Below are positions 15,664 through 25,255 of a stretch of DNA of 28,944 nt, one piece after another. Position 1 is the first letter of the stretch; every line of letters starts with the position of its first letter. The DNA comes from Chromera velia (taxonomy: Eukaryota > Sar > Chromeraceae), in the NCBI GenBank assembly GCA_018398765.1, contig JAHBMJ010001575.1:1-28944 (forward strand). The letters are read 5' to 3'. The translations under genes and the position numbers were made by a program. A model generated the notes under the pieces. That model was given only the letters and a program-made list of their open reading frames with translations, was not told where the DNA came from and did no database searches.

Positions 15664-17997
15664 TCACGATATTCGTCCCAGAGAGCTTTTTACACCCTCG
15701 CAGGAGCCCACGGCGGGATTGCCTTGCAGGGGGAGCAGACAGCACCCAGATGAAACCTGGGGACCTCTAACACAAGGCCTCGGGGGAGTGCAACAGGAAG
15801 GCCGCCCGGCCATCGGCACACAGGGAGGCATGCTCAGGGGAAGACAGGCAGAAGAGGTCCCCGGAGTCGGGTAACAGGGGGAGAAGGGCGGTGCACTCAG
15901 CCCTGCTTCCATGTTGCAAGCGACGCAGGACGTCTGCCCCCCTGTCTGTAGATTTCTTGATGGGGGCCCTTGAGACAGGAAGAGACTGTTCTGATTCTGT
16001 GTAAAAGAAGAATCCTCCTTTTTCTGCTTCTGCGCGATACTTCCGTGTGTGCACGCGCTGAACAGAGAGACCAACGTGCCAGGCGTACCTGCAGGTGGAG
16101 ACAGGGGGCCTGCTGGAGGGTCCAGTCGGGTCTCTTTCAAGTAAGTGCCCCCTCCATTCTGCTCCGTGCGCCCGGTCTGCGCTCTCTGGGGCTGCGCTCT
16201 CTGGAGTGCAGTGTCTGTCTTTGACAGGGATGCGGGCGTTGTCTCATTCTGCTCAGGAGACATCATCGCCGACTCTGCAGATGCCACCAGCGGTGGTGAA
16301 GATTGCAGGGGGAAGAAATTTCCAGTCAATGTTCTGTCTGGTCCATGCTGAGTTTGGGTAAGTCCTTCGTCAGGCTGAGGGATTTCTCCTGTTGTTTGGA
16401 GTGCTGCGGGTGGAGGGGGGCTGAAAGAGGCACAGACGGAGTTGAAGGATCGAAAACTTGGGAGACCGTCAGGGGCGTCCATTGAAATCCTCACCCCTGA
16501 CGCCACCCCCGTCATTCCCCTGCTCTCCTTCTCCGTCTGGACAACCTGATTGCCCAGAAGGGTGAGGGTGCGGAGCATTCGGGGCCCTTGCGGCTCTGTG
16601 CGGAGTCTGGAAGCGAACTGGTGTCTGAAGAGGGAAGGCTGTTCGTCCTCTATCAGCTGTCTGTGGGGTGTGGGTGATTTGAAGGAGAGACCCTGCGGAG
16701 ACTTCCTTTTCCGCTGTGCTGATTCCCTGTCTGCCTCTTCCCCTTCATAGTCACATTCACAGTCACAACACGGAGTCGAGCTGGCATAAATGGGGTAGGC
16801 GCCGGGGGGGCGTTGGATGACCTGATCTCTTCTCAGTGCTGTGCCTAGAGACGACTGCGATTTGTGTGTTTGGCCTTTTGAGGGAGGGACGGGTCGGCAG
16901 GAGGGGGATAGACGGATAGGGACTTTCTCGAAAAATGCATCTTTCCGTGTCTGTGCTTGAAAGGAAGAGGGCAGACAGGACCAAGAAGGGACGGGATCGG
17001 AGAAGGACTCGAAAGCCTCTCCGTCCTCTTCCCCGTCTCCTCTCGCAGTGGGCACACGGGAAAGGGCCCCGGCAGATGGGGCCCGGGAGGTTGGGGCAAG
17101 AGACACAGCGGCAGATTTGTTCAGAGCAGAAGCCAGTTTGGAAGTCTGGAACACCCCACTCCTGTCTCCGTCTGTTCCATCCACCCCCCTTTGTGCCTCT
17201 TTGCCTTGATCTAATGTGACGGGCTGGGGGGGCTTCACGTCGTTCCGCCCTTCATGCCCTAAAGTTGGCGGATCCTTTTTTTGGTGATCACTCTGTTGTG
17301 GCCCGTCTACATCCCCCTTAGTCTGGTCTTCATCTGCTGTCTGAACGGATTTGGCCCCTGGAGCATCAAGGGGCGTGATAGCAGAGTACCCCTCTTTCTG
17401 TGACTCCTCCTTTCCCTCATCTCCATTCTCCCTGCTGGGTGAGGGGGGCTGTGCGTCTTCCTCCACTGTTTCTACGCCATAGGACTCAGCGACCTCCGCA
17501 ACTTCTTCCTTTTTCTCCCCTGCCGTATGCTCAGTCTGGTCCTCTATTTGCTTTTCCTTGTAGGGAACCTCTGACGCTGCCAACTTCCCTTCTATTTCCT
17601 CCCTTCCCTGCCCCACCATTTCACGAGGATCTCGCGGGCTCGCTTCAGGGGGAGCTTCTCTGTCCTTTGATGAGAAGTCAAATGGAAGACCTCCATCCTC
17701 AACAACACCCTGTTGCTCGATGGTTTCGCGTTCGGGCATGGAAGCCTCCTCAGGTGCTTTTGGTGCTTCCCGAGCAGACCCCAGTTGACTTAGAACAGGG
17801 TCAGGTGTAGCAGATGGAAGAGCTTCACCAGAGGGTGGGGGGGCTGTTGCCTCCTCATCTTTAGCACTCTGCCGCTGCAAAGCATGCGCATCGACAAACC
17901 AGCCCTCCTCTTCGTCAAGAGCTTCGTCCGCGTAGGGATCTGCAGTTTCGAAGACTGACTCGTGCTCCGACCCCTCTGATATAGACATCTTCTGCAC
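15664..17997 (-). CDS. Hypothetical acidic, disordered protein (777 codons)
   Basis: The longest uninterrupted frame in the window. It starts MQKMSISEGSEHESVFETAD; the second Met (17988) is also possible. The N-terminal 300 residues are rich in Glu, Asp, Pro, Ser and Gln, then comes a basic and Ser-rich middle with a small Cys cluster (CCDCECDYEGEE). No domain recognised and no signal peptide or membrane segment seen. The 3' part may include an intron: on the minus strand CTGCAG|GTACG forms a good donor at about 16088, after ...DPPAGPLSPPAG, and the sequence beyond is Cys/Pro-rich and less convincing. Upstream sequence beyond 17997 shows no obvious promoter. The great length of open frame in a gene-dense orientation favours a real gene, but function is unknown. 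Confidence 0.55.
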   Translation of the reverse strand: MQKMSISEGSEHESVFETADPYADEALDEEEGWFVDAHALQRQSAKDEEATAPPPSGEALPSATPDPVLSQLGSAREAPKAPEEASMPERETIEQQGVVEDGGLPFDFSSKDREAPPEASPRDPREMVGQGREEIEGKLAASEVPYKEKQIEDQTEHTAGEKKEEVAEVAESYGVETVEEDAQPPSPSRENGDEGKEESQKEGYSAITPLDAPGAKSVQTADEDQTKGDVDGPQQSDHQKKDPPTLGHEGRNDVKPPQPVTLDQGKEAQRGVDGTDGDRSGVFQTSKLASALNKSAAVSLAPTSRAPSAGALSRVPTARGDGEEDGEAFESFSDPVPSWSCLPSSFQAQTRKDAFFEKVPIRLSPSCRPVPPSKGQTHKSQSSLGTALRRDQVIQRPPGAYPIYASSTPCCDCECDYEGEEADRESAQRKRKSPQGLSFKSPTPHRQLIEDEQPSLFRHQFASRLRTEPQGPRMLRTLTLLGNQVVQTEKESRGMTGVASGVRISMDAPDGLPSFRSFNSVCASFSPPPPAALQTTGEIPQPDEGLTQTQHGPDRTLTGNFFPLQSSPPLVASAESAMMSPEQNETTPASLSKTDTALQRAQPQRAQTGRTEQNGGGTYLKETRLDPPAGPLSPPAGTPGTLVSLFSACTHGSIAQKQKKEDSSFTQNQNSLFLSQGPPSRNLQTGGQTSCVACNMEAGLSAPPFSPCYPTPGTSSACLPLSMPPCVPMAGRPSCCTPPRPCVRGPQVSSGCCLLPLQGNPAVGSCEGVKSSLGRIS

Positions 17998-18642
17998 TTT
18001 TTACTGCAGATATGCGTGCTTATACGTTTTGTTGTATGTATGAGACTGGATGCATGCGCTCTAGGTGTTGCGCAACACTCCTCACGAACTCGCGTGTAAA
18101 CACCTTGATTTCAGGACATTTCCAGGTTCTCTCTTCACTTTGTACTGCTGTGTCTGTCGGTCGGAAGATGAGTCTACCAATGATGGGCACTGACAGTCTC
18201 ACGCTCAAACCGTAGTCATTGTCAAAGGAGTTTTTTTGCATGTATGTGCATAGCCCAATTCGATCGAGGATGGGTAGGGCGCATATTCGCGGGCCCGCCG
18301 TGCGCGGGCCGGTCGCGCGGGCGGGCCAGCGGCGGCAGGCCTCTCGACCCTTGGACTCGCTAGGCTTAGAGTCATATTGCAGCGGCCTAGCTATAGTTTT
18401 GGGACTTTTTACGGCCTGAAGCCCTGCCGCCGGGAGTTGTGAATACCTCTGACTTGGGAGTTGTGAATCACTTGTGATGAGTAGCATAAAGCTTATCAAT
18501 TATGATGAATACTAATGTCAGAATACTGATTGTTGCATGCATGAATAAAATTAATATTAATACTATTAAACATATATATTTGTTAACAAAAATTAGTCCA
18601 GAAAAATTAAAAACTATATTAAAAACATAAATAAAGCAATCA
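17998..18642. other. Intergenic stretch with a GC-rich patch
   Basis: 18285-18345 is very GC-rich with overlapping self-complementary GCGGGCCCGC-type words. GGGAGTTGTGAAT occurs twice, near 18431 and 18452. After 18500 the sequence becomes AT-rich. No gene supported. Confidence 0.4.
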
Positions 18643-18818
18643 GTTATACATACACCAATCAGATTTTTGTAGTGTTACATAAAGTTAAATGTGTAACAAT
18701 TATCTCTGACCCCCCCTTTGTTACACATAAAAGTGTGTAATAATTAGTGTGCAATAATTCTAGACAAATCCACCGTCTTTCTCATAGCACTCCCCTTGCT
18801 CCCGTCTCTGCTCTTTTT

Positions 18819-18826
18819 ACCCCTGC
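18819..18826. repeat. Target-site duplication, left copy
   Basis: ACCCCTGC, repeated exactly at 19839-19846. Confidence 0.85.
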
Positions 18827-19838
18827 TAGTGACCAGATTTGATTTGATTTGATTTGAAGTAGTAGGGCTTAACTTTAAATCAAATCCTAGGCCTGAGAAA
18901 CTTTAGTATGATAGGGCCTATCAAATCTTATCAAATCTACTTCAAATCTGACCCTTTAACCTCAAATCTTCGAGGTCAATCCGTCATCCAGTCTCTCAAA
19001 TCAGTCTTCACACTTTTTTGTGTAAGAAAAAAAAAATGATCACAAAAAGATTTTGGCTTGGGCCCTTCTTGGGTCCCTCCTTATTTAACCGATCAACGAT
19101 CGATGTTAAACAATCCCGCAAGTTATAACAACCAGAGTTAAGCCATGTATAGCTAGAACTGCTAGAGCATAAGTACCCAAGGCTTTTTTGCATCACAGCT
19201 CTTTAGGAAAGTCTGTCAGTTCGGTCGTACAGAGAGGGACGAACGTTTTTGCTAAGCTAGAAGCTTCAATGAATGATACACCGTCAATCGATCTGAATGC
19301 AACCAAATTAGGCGTATGACGCATCGCGCAAAGCAAGCGGCCCCGGAAAGTGAAGGCATATTGTAGTGTCCGGCGCCGCCTGCTGCAGTAGACCCGTACT
19401 GGCGTCTAACCCACAACTGGTCCCAGTCTCCTCTATCCGCATTCTTCACTACAAGAAGGAGCCACATTAGTATACGCTGCCAGATATACTGCTGGCTATG
19501 CAAAGAAAGTATGGCCTGCAGAAAGAGGGAGTAATATAATTATAAGTTCTTAACTTATATAAGCTCTTATAGCTTTGATAATAACTCATTAATTTTGAGA
19601 GTCTTAATTTAGTTTTTAGTCTAGTTTTTAGTTATTTTCTTGTCTCTAGGGCTTTTTAGGATTTGCTAGTGGTGTCGACTATGTTATGTCGATATGATAT
19701 TGTGTTCAGTGCTGTCAAGAGTGACCTCTAGACTTCAACCCCAGCTTTAACCTCAAATCTACCTCAAATCTGGTCAGATTTAAGCTTAAAGCTCAAATCA
19801 AATCAAATCAAATCCTATCAAATCAAATCTGGTCACTA
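18827..19838. mobile_element. Non-autonomous hAT-like element, 1,012 bp
   Basis: Begins TAGTGACCAGATTTGATTTG and ends CAAATCAAATCTGGTCACTA, perfect terminal inverted repeats of about 20 bases. Many GATTTGA/TCAAATC units extend inward on both sides as subterminal repeats. The flanking 8-bp duplication ACCCCTGC is perfect. The TAGNG-type tip plus an 8-bp duplication is the hallmark of the hAT superfamily. No transposase is visible; an 83-codon minus-strand frame (19252-19503) is unrecognised. Confidence 0.85.
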
Positions 19839-19846
19839 ACCCCTGC
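19839..19846. repeat. Target-site duplication, right copy
   Basis: ACCCCTGC, identical to 18819-18826. Confidence 0.85.
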
Positions 19847-19930
19847 CTCCAGTATTTAAAAGTTCTCCCTGTCGCGTTGTTGACGACACCATTGCTCTAA
19901 AATTTAAACAGTACCCTCAAACCGTTCTGA

Positions 19931-19988
19931 AAAAGAAGAAGAAGAAGAAAAAGAAGAAGAAGAAGAAGAAGAAGAAGAAGAAGATGAT
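19931..19988. repeat. (GAA)n microsatellite
   Basis: GAA trinucleotide tract with two A-rich interruptions. Confidence 0.9.
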
Positions 19989-20147
19989 GAAACATAGAAT
20001 TAATATGCACTAAAGTGTGTAATAATATATTCCCAAAAGTGATAGTTTGAATTAATGCACACTATTAAAATGTGTAATAAAACAATATGTAATAAAACAT
20101 TTAAAAAAAAATAATTGTATAACCCTACAGGATTGGTGTAGTTATAC

Positions 20148-20828
20148 AGATAATAATAGACAAATTTATCTGTATTATGCAATAATCATTGCAATGTCAT
20201 ACAAACTAAAACAAACGAAACTCAGAAACGACATTTATACTAAATGCTATTATGCTAAGCGTTATTTATCCATTGATGATGAGGTGACTTAACCCGCCAG
20301 CCATCGTATCCCAATGGCAAAGGGCAGTCTGTGAGCATTCATGTCATATTATAAGCTAGGAGCACGCTAGCGAATGCTCACCTAAAGCAGCCGAACTTTA
20401 GGGCTACTAGCTAGGCTAAGCAGAACACTGCTCCCCAGGATCGATCAGTTTAGTCCCAGGCATGCAGCAATAAGGGCACTGGCCTTTCAGGCATCCCTCT
20501 GAAGAAGAAGCGAGAAGTACCGCTTTACCCGCTCCTCGGCCTGCCCCACCTCCCTACCCCCTCGGGCTTCCTGTCTCTCTGTGTGCTCACATACTTTTTC
20601 TATCGATATACGCTCCAGTCGCCTATATCAGAGATCACTCAGTCTCTCCCGCGGCCCCTTCGTTCGAACACAAGTTGTCAGACAGTGAATCGGATCGTCA
20701 ATCAATTTCTCCTAACTTTTCTCTTCACAGGCTTTGCAAATTGATTTAACCCCCCCCCCATGGTTTGCCCCCCCTCTAACAATGGCGTACAACAAAGGGC
20801 GGAAAACTGCCTCGAGGGAAGACAAGAA
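20148..20828. other. Intergenic sequence, no gene seen
   Basis: Contains the pair GTGAGCATTC (about 20331) and GAATGCTCAC (about 20373), able to form a hairpin, and a CTAGC-rich stretch near 20405. I looked for a tRNA or SINE head and found no A-box/B-box pair. Confidence 0.4.
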
Positions 20829-21339
20829 CTACTTGGGGAGAGGTTCCGCTGAGGCAGACCATGAGCCCCCCCTCCCCTCCACCAAACTTCCAAGAACTAA
20901 TTTTGCAAAGCGTTGGCTGCTACTATTCTCCTTTTGATATTTGGTTAGGCAAGCAGACGGAGGGAAAAACATACTCCCATGCATTCCTTGTCTCGTCTGC
21001 TTCCCCCCTCTCCTTTCTATAATGGAAACCAGGTTTCCCCAGTCCCCCATCCATTCGTTTACCTCTCTGTTTCTTGCTGCTCTTCTCAGTTTGCTATCTG
21101 ATATTCTAAAATCGACCTCATCTGGTTCACCTTCCAAGAGGGCAGGACTGACGGGTTATACAAGCTTCTTTGCAGACCCCGACCACGCCTTTAACTCCCC
21201 CCTCCTGTGGCATGCCCACAATACTTGAGGCAAAGCCAATCGAGCATGTAAGGGAGAGATTTCTCAAATACCCCCCCACTCTGATACTGAGAATCTCTCT
21301 CATGGGCCTCAGCCTAACGGCTGCAAGGGTAGGAAACAC
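20829..21339 (-). pseudogene. LINE C-terminal remnants
   Basis: Two overlapping minus-strand frames (21127-21339 and 20829-21137). One has RLRPMREILSIRVGGYLRNL, the other LRRAARNREVNEWMGDWGN. They follow the reverse transcriptase directly and resemble the post-polymerase region of LINEs only in position and composition. Confidence 0.4.
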
Positions 21340-21348
21340 AAAAGAATT

Positions 21349-22610
21349 CTAGGGCAGACGGAGAGACCAACGCAAAAAACGAAGCTGGAGGGAGTCTAAG
21401 CATCGGATGTCAGATTCTTGAATGGGAAGAGCTTTAAAGGAATAGGCGGGCTCCCACATCCCCTTGAAAAGGGACATGCGACTGTGGGGGGAGAGCATAC
21501 CTATTGATGCACGATGCACACAGACCCATAGCCCCCCCAACTCCCCTTTCTGCGGTTTCAAGTCTGGTGGTCACAGACTTGCGGGGGTTTGCATCAGAAA
21601 AAACCTGACAGCCAAGATATCTATAACTCTCTACCCACTCGAATGACTCGACCGTCCAACCCTTGAAACGAATTTCATCTACCCCCCCTCTACCTGCCAA
21701 TCTCATTACCTTTGTCTTCTTCAGATTCACCGTCAGCCCCCACTTATCACAATAAGTAGCCAACCGATTAATCCTCTTCTGGAGGTCTTGGGGGGAGTGT
21801 CTGAAGATGACAAGGTCATCAGCATATCCAATGCTCTCTAGCAGTAGGTCTCCTAACCTCACTTCTGTCGGGGGTGTGTCTGGACGGGAGGAGTTTAAGG
21901 CTCTGGGCTGAGCCTCTAACTCCCTCTTCCATTGGGCGCTCGCTTTCTCGGGAAGGTTTGCTCGTTCTTCTTGCCGGAGCTCCCTGCATTGAAGGCTAAT
22001 AGAGGTATGAATATTATTGATAAAGAGAAGAATTTCAAAGAGAAGAGGAGAGAGTGGGTCTCCTTGCTTGACTCCTGTTCTTTCCTCAAACATATTGTCC
22101 GAGCCCTCAATCTTCCCCATTACTTTAATATACATCGCATGAATCATTCGAATGTCCCCCGCCTCTAGCCCTTCTTCCTTAAGCCTCAGAGAGAGTCTCT
22201 ATTAGTTTTTTCCTGTCTACTTTGTCAAACGCCTTACTGAAGTCCATAAAGGAAGCAAACAACGGTCTCTTCTTGTTTCTTGCAGTTTTGGATAAAGTAA
22301 ATAAAGCATGAATCGCCTCTCTAGTTCCGATCTCTTTCCTGAAGCCTATCTGTCTGTTATCGATCCTCGTTCTCAGACGGAGATGAGAATCCATAAGTAG
22401 GGCAAAGAGCTTGGTAAGAAGGCTTCAAGTTGCTATGTGTATGGGCCTCCATTCATCCACCAATGGAGACACAGGGCCTTTAGAGATGAGGACGATGCAA
22501 AGGCCAGTAAGAGAAGAGATGAAAGAGATTAAAAAAGATAAAAAGAAGAAAACGTGAGAGATGTGATGAGCCAAAACATGGAGCAGCATACTTAGGAGAG
22601 AGACCCTCAA
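21349..22610 (-). pseudogene. LINE reverse transcriptase, frameshifted
   Basis: Polymerase motifs in order on the minus strand: LISKGPVSPLVDEWRPI (22425-22610); QIGFRKEIGTREAIHAL and FASFMDFSKAFDKVDR (22179-22394), the latter holding the first catalytic Asp; GVKQGDPLSPLLF and GYADDLVIF (21434-22147), with the catalytic YADD near 21815-21826; KTKVM and YRYLGC; then the thumb-like SRMSLFKGMWEPA and DIRCLDSLQLRF (21349-21561). The frames of 22610 and 22394 agree, but a shift separates them from 22147, and another lies near 21470. The catalytic residues survive although the reading frame does not. It would have copied LINE RNA into DNA at the target site. Confidence 0.9.
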
Positions 22611-22900
22611 GTCCGGCTGCTTAAGGCTGCCTTCTTAGGGTTTATTTCTTTAATGACTTCCTCGCACAGAGAGAGAGAGAGAGAGAAGAAAGGGGACCGA
22701 GGAAGAAGAGGGGGGCTGGAGGGGAGAGAAAAGCCGGGAAGTCCTTCTCCTTCAAACATGGATACCCAGAAGTTTGAAAAAGTATCTATGGAAGGCCTGC
22801 TCCCCACTCTATCCCCTCCGTTCTGTTGTGCGGCCCTCTTCCATTTCCATACCACTGAGGGGTTTCTGGCCGCCTCCAAGGTAAGGCACTCTGCCTGCAT
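22607..22900 (-). pseudogene. LINE linker between endonuclease and reverse transcriptase
   Basis: Frame with NPSVVWKWKRAAQQNG and EEVIKEINPKKAALSSRT, the usual pre-polymerase region (compare the common pattern E...AI..LK..KA.G.D). In a different frame from the polymerase that follows. Confidence 0.6.
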
Positions 22901-23562
22901 ACGCGCGTACGCCGCTTTCTTTCTTGCAATTAACCTTCCTCTCTCTCTTATAAGCTTGTCTTTCTGTTTCTTTCTATACTCTCTAGACCTGTCATTACTC
23001 CTCCGGCCTACAACTCATATTCTTAGCTCTTTCTCTGCTCTCCTTACCCGTTTATTCATTTTTTTATACTCACTGTCCGACCAGGGGGTGGCTGTCTGTC
23101 CATCCTTCCTTTTATCATGTTTTTTCTTACCCCTCTGCTTCCTTCCCTCCGGTTCTGCTAGCTTCTCTTCCCATCTGCCTGCTACTAGGTCTTTAATCCT
23201 CTCAGGCAGGGAAACAGGGATGGACGCAGGGGGGATTGGGTCACGGGGGGGGAAGGGGGGGGGAGAATGGATAAAAGGGGCAATCTATTGTGTTTAACCT
23301 CAACTACCGTCAGGCCTACCTCCCAGAGACCTGGCTAACATGCCTCCACGAGCTGCTGCACGGAAGTTGCCATCTTTGTAAGCTCCTCATCCTTTATTGG
23401 TGAGACTCTGCACGGCTTTTTGAAAAAAGGGGCAGGGATCAGTGAGGGATACGGAAGGGAGGCGGGGAAGGGAAGCGACTCCACATCAACCAGAGTGAGG
23501 CCACATAAAACTAAGTAGTGTTCTGGGGCAGCATCAGCAAACATTTCAATTCCGAAAGAAAT

Positions 23563-23946
23563 TCAAAAAGATAAAAGTGCAGGGTCAATTAAAATGAAGT
23601 CAATTACAGAGCACGGCCTGCCTTCTCTGAAAAATGTACACCCCCCCAAACAGTCAATATCAATTTTCTTTTCTTGATCCTTTAGTTTCATGCCGTTGAG
23701 CGGCACCAAGTTTGAGGCCTCGCATAACCGCAGCAAAGTACAACCTTCAGCATCTACTTGTGCTCCGCATTTTGACTCCCTAAACATCCCTTGGACCATC
23801 CCATTTCCTTCTTCGGCTCCCCTCCTTCCCATATTCTCTCTGTGTTCTATCTTTTCTGAGGTTATCTCTTTCTTCCACATGACCCCCTTTAGGAATTCTG
23901 CTCCAATGGATAAATTGAAATCCTCCAGGACCAGTCGCCTGGCCAA
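23563..23946 (-). pseudogene. LINE AP-type endonuclease, C-terminal fragment
   Basis: Contains LVLEDFNLSIG (normally GDFN), a region LLRLCEASNLVPLNG, and GRPCSVIDFILID (normally S.IDY), the order found in the APE endonuclease of LINEs. The domain nicks target DNA to prime reverse transcription. The Gly of GDFN is replaced by Glu here. Confidence 0.75.
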
Positions 23947-24296
23947 TAGGGGATATCACACACCGTGTCCAACAGAAATTCCCTTTCCTATTCCTTTGAG
24001 ATCCCATCCCTCAAACCCCTAACAGCGCCTCTCTACAGAAAGTATACACCAAAGATAAAAAGAGAACCCCCACCCCCCACCTTCCATATCTTCCCCCCTT
24101 CTTGTATACACCCTTGTACCTGCAGTCTGACAATGTTCAGCCCACACAGTTCCTATTGAGGTTTCAGGTGGGCTTACAGACTTTTTCTCATAAGAATGCA
24201 GACCCTACCTGTATTTTGTTCCTTGTCCTGTGCCTTTTTATGCACCCCCAGCTTCCTTCTATGCCACTCCCTATGCGAATAATTCCAGCCAGAATG

Positions 24297-24509
24297 CTAA
24301 CCCGCAGTTACTTTTGCAGAAGGAAACCGCGTCTCTGTGAGCACGGCGATGTCTACCCCCCGTACCCATCTATCAAGAGACCTATTGGAAATTTTGAATC
24401 TCAAGCTGCCTACATTCAACATCGCGATGACCAGTTGTCTCTCTGTTTGTCCGACTACCTCGAAGGGTGCAGACAGGGAGGGAAGGGAAGGAGGGGGTGT
24501 TTTGAACAC
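24297..24509 (-). pseudogene. LINE AP-type endonuclease, N-terminal fragment
   Basis: Contains LVIAMLNVGSLR and DIAVLTETR, the N-terminal endonuclease motifs with the catalytic Asn and Glu positions (N-V-x-S-L-R and E-T-R). Separated from the C-terminal fragment by about 350 bases holding stops in the linking frames. Confidence 0.75.
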
Positions 24510-24662
24510 CTAAGGAAGAATTGAAGAGGTTGCGGACGGATGGGAGAGAAAAGAACGAGAATAACCAGGAAGAGAAGAAGAAGAAGGGGAAGAAGAAGAA
24601 GGAGACGAAGAAGAGGGTGAAAAATGTGAAGAAGGATAAGGAGAAGGAGAGTCGGAAGTGCA

Positions 24663-24670
24663 CTTAAAAG
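24663..24670. repeat. Imperfect target-site duplication, left
   Basis: CTTAAAAG, matching CTTAGAGG (25241-25248) at six of eight positions. Confidence 0.5.
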
Positions 24671-25240
24671 CAGTGCATAGGACAATCAAATTGCAATTTA
24701 ATTGCTAAAAGAAGCTTAACCTAAGCAATAATTGTAATAATTGCAATAATTGCCAATAATTGCTTATATCTTTAAGAATTGACTTATTTAAACCGAATAT
24801 ATGAGTTATGGGGCGTTTATGAGGCCTTGTTCAATGTTTTAAAACGATTTTTTACTAGATTAGAAGAGTTCAAACCTAAATTGGAAGAGCAAAAACTTAT
24901 ATAAAAGTGATTGATAATGGAAAATAGTTGTTAAATTATTAATTTATTAGTATATATACTATGATATATATTATAATTTATAATATATGTTATACTATAT
25001 ATACAATAACTAGGTAACAACTTATAGTCTAGTATTCATAGCATGTTCTTAAATAGAAAAAACATATTCTTTTGAATGAATTACAATTAAAAAATTTGCT
25101 AGCATTTCTTTAACATCTTTCAGACCCCTAAAGTATACAATTAATTGCAATAAATTGCTGAGAGCTAGATGCTAGCAAGCAATTATTGCTTCTAATTAAT
25201 TACAATAATTGCAATTGCAGTAATTGCTTCCCATGCACTG
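24671..25240. mobile_element. Second hAT-like element, 570 bp, inside the LINE
   Basis: Begins CAGTGCATAGG and ends CCCATGCACTG, an inverted pair with one mismatch and the CAGNG tip of hAT elements. Inside each end the motif AATTGC/GCAATT and GCAATAATTGC recurs many times. Flanking octamers CTTAAAAG and CTTAGAGG look like an aged 8-bp duplication. AT-rich core, no coding capacity. Confidence 0.7.
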
Positions 25241-25255
25241 CTTAGAGGTAGAGAT

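Larger units (their letters stand above)
18643..20147. mobile_element. Older AT-rich inverted-repeat element (degenerate)
   Basis: GTTATACATACACCAATC at 18643-18660 faces GATTGGTGTAGTTATAC at 20131-20147 as an inverted pair. Inside both arms follow GTAG.GTTA and several GTGTAATAA/TTACACA motifs. The arms are diverged and the exact borders are unclear. The hAT-like element lies between them. Confidence 0.4.

Noticed and set aside
20220..20480. tRNA or tRNA-derived SINE head
   Set aside because: A hairpin-forming GTGAGCATTC/GAATGCTCAC pair exists, but there is no cloverleaf and no paired A-box and B-box.
22653..23297. Plus-strand 214-codon hydrophobic frame that looks like a membrane protein
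   Set aside because: Antisense to the LINE linker and endonuclease region; the hydrophobicity comes from pyrimidine-rich codons.
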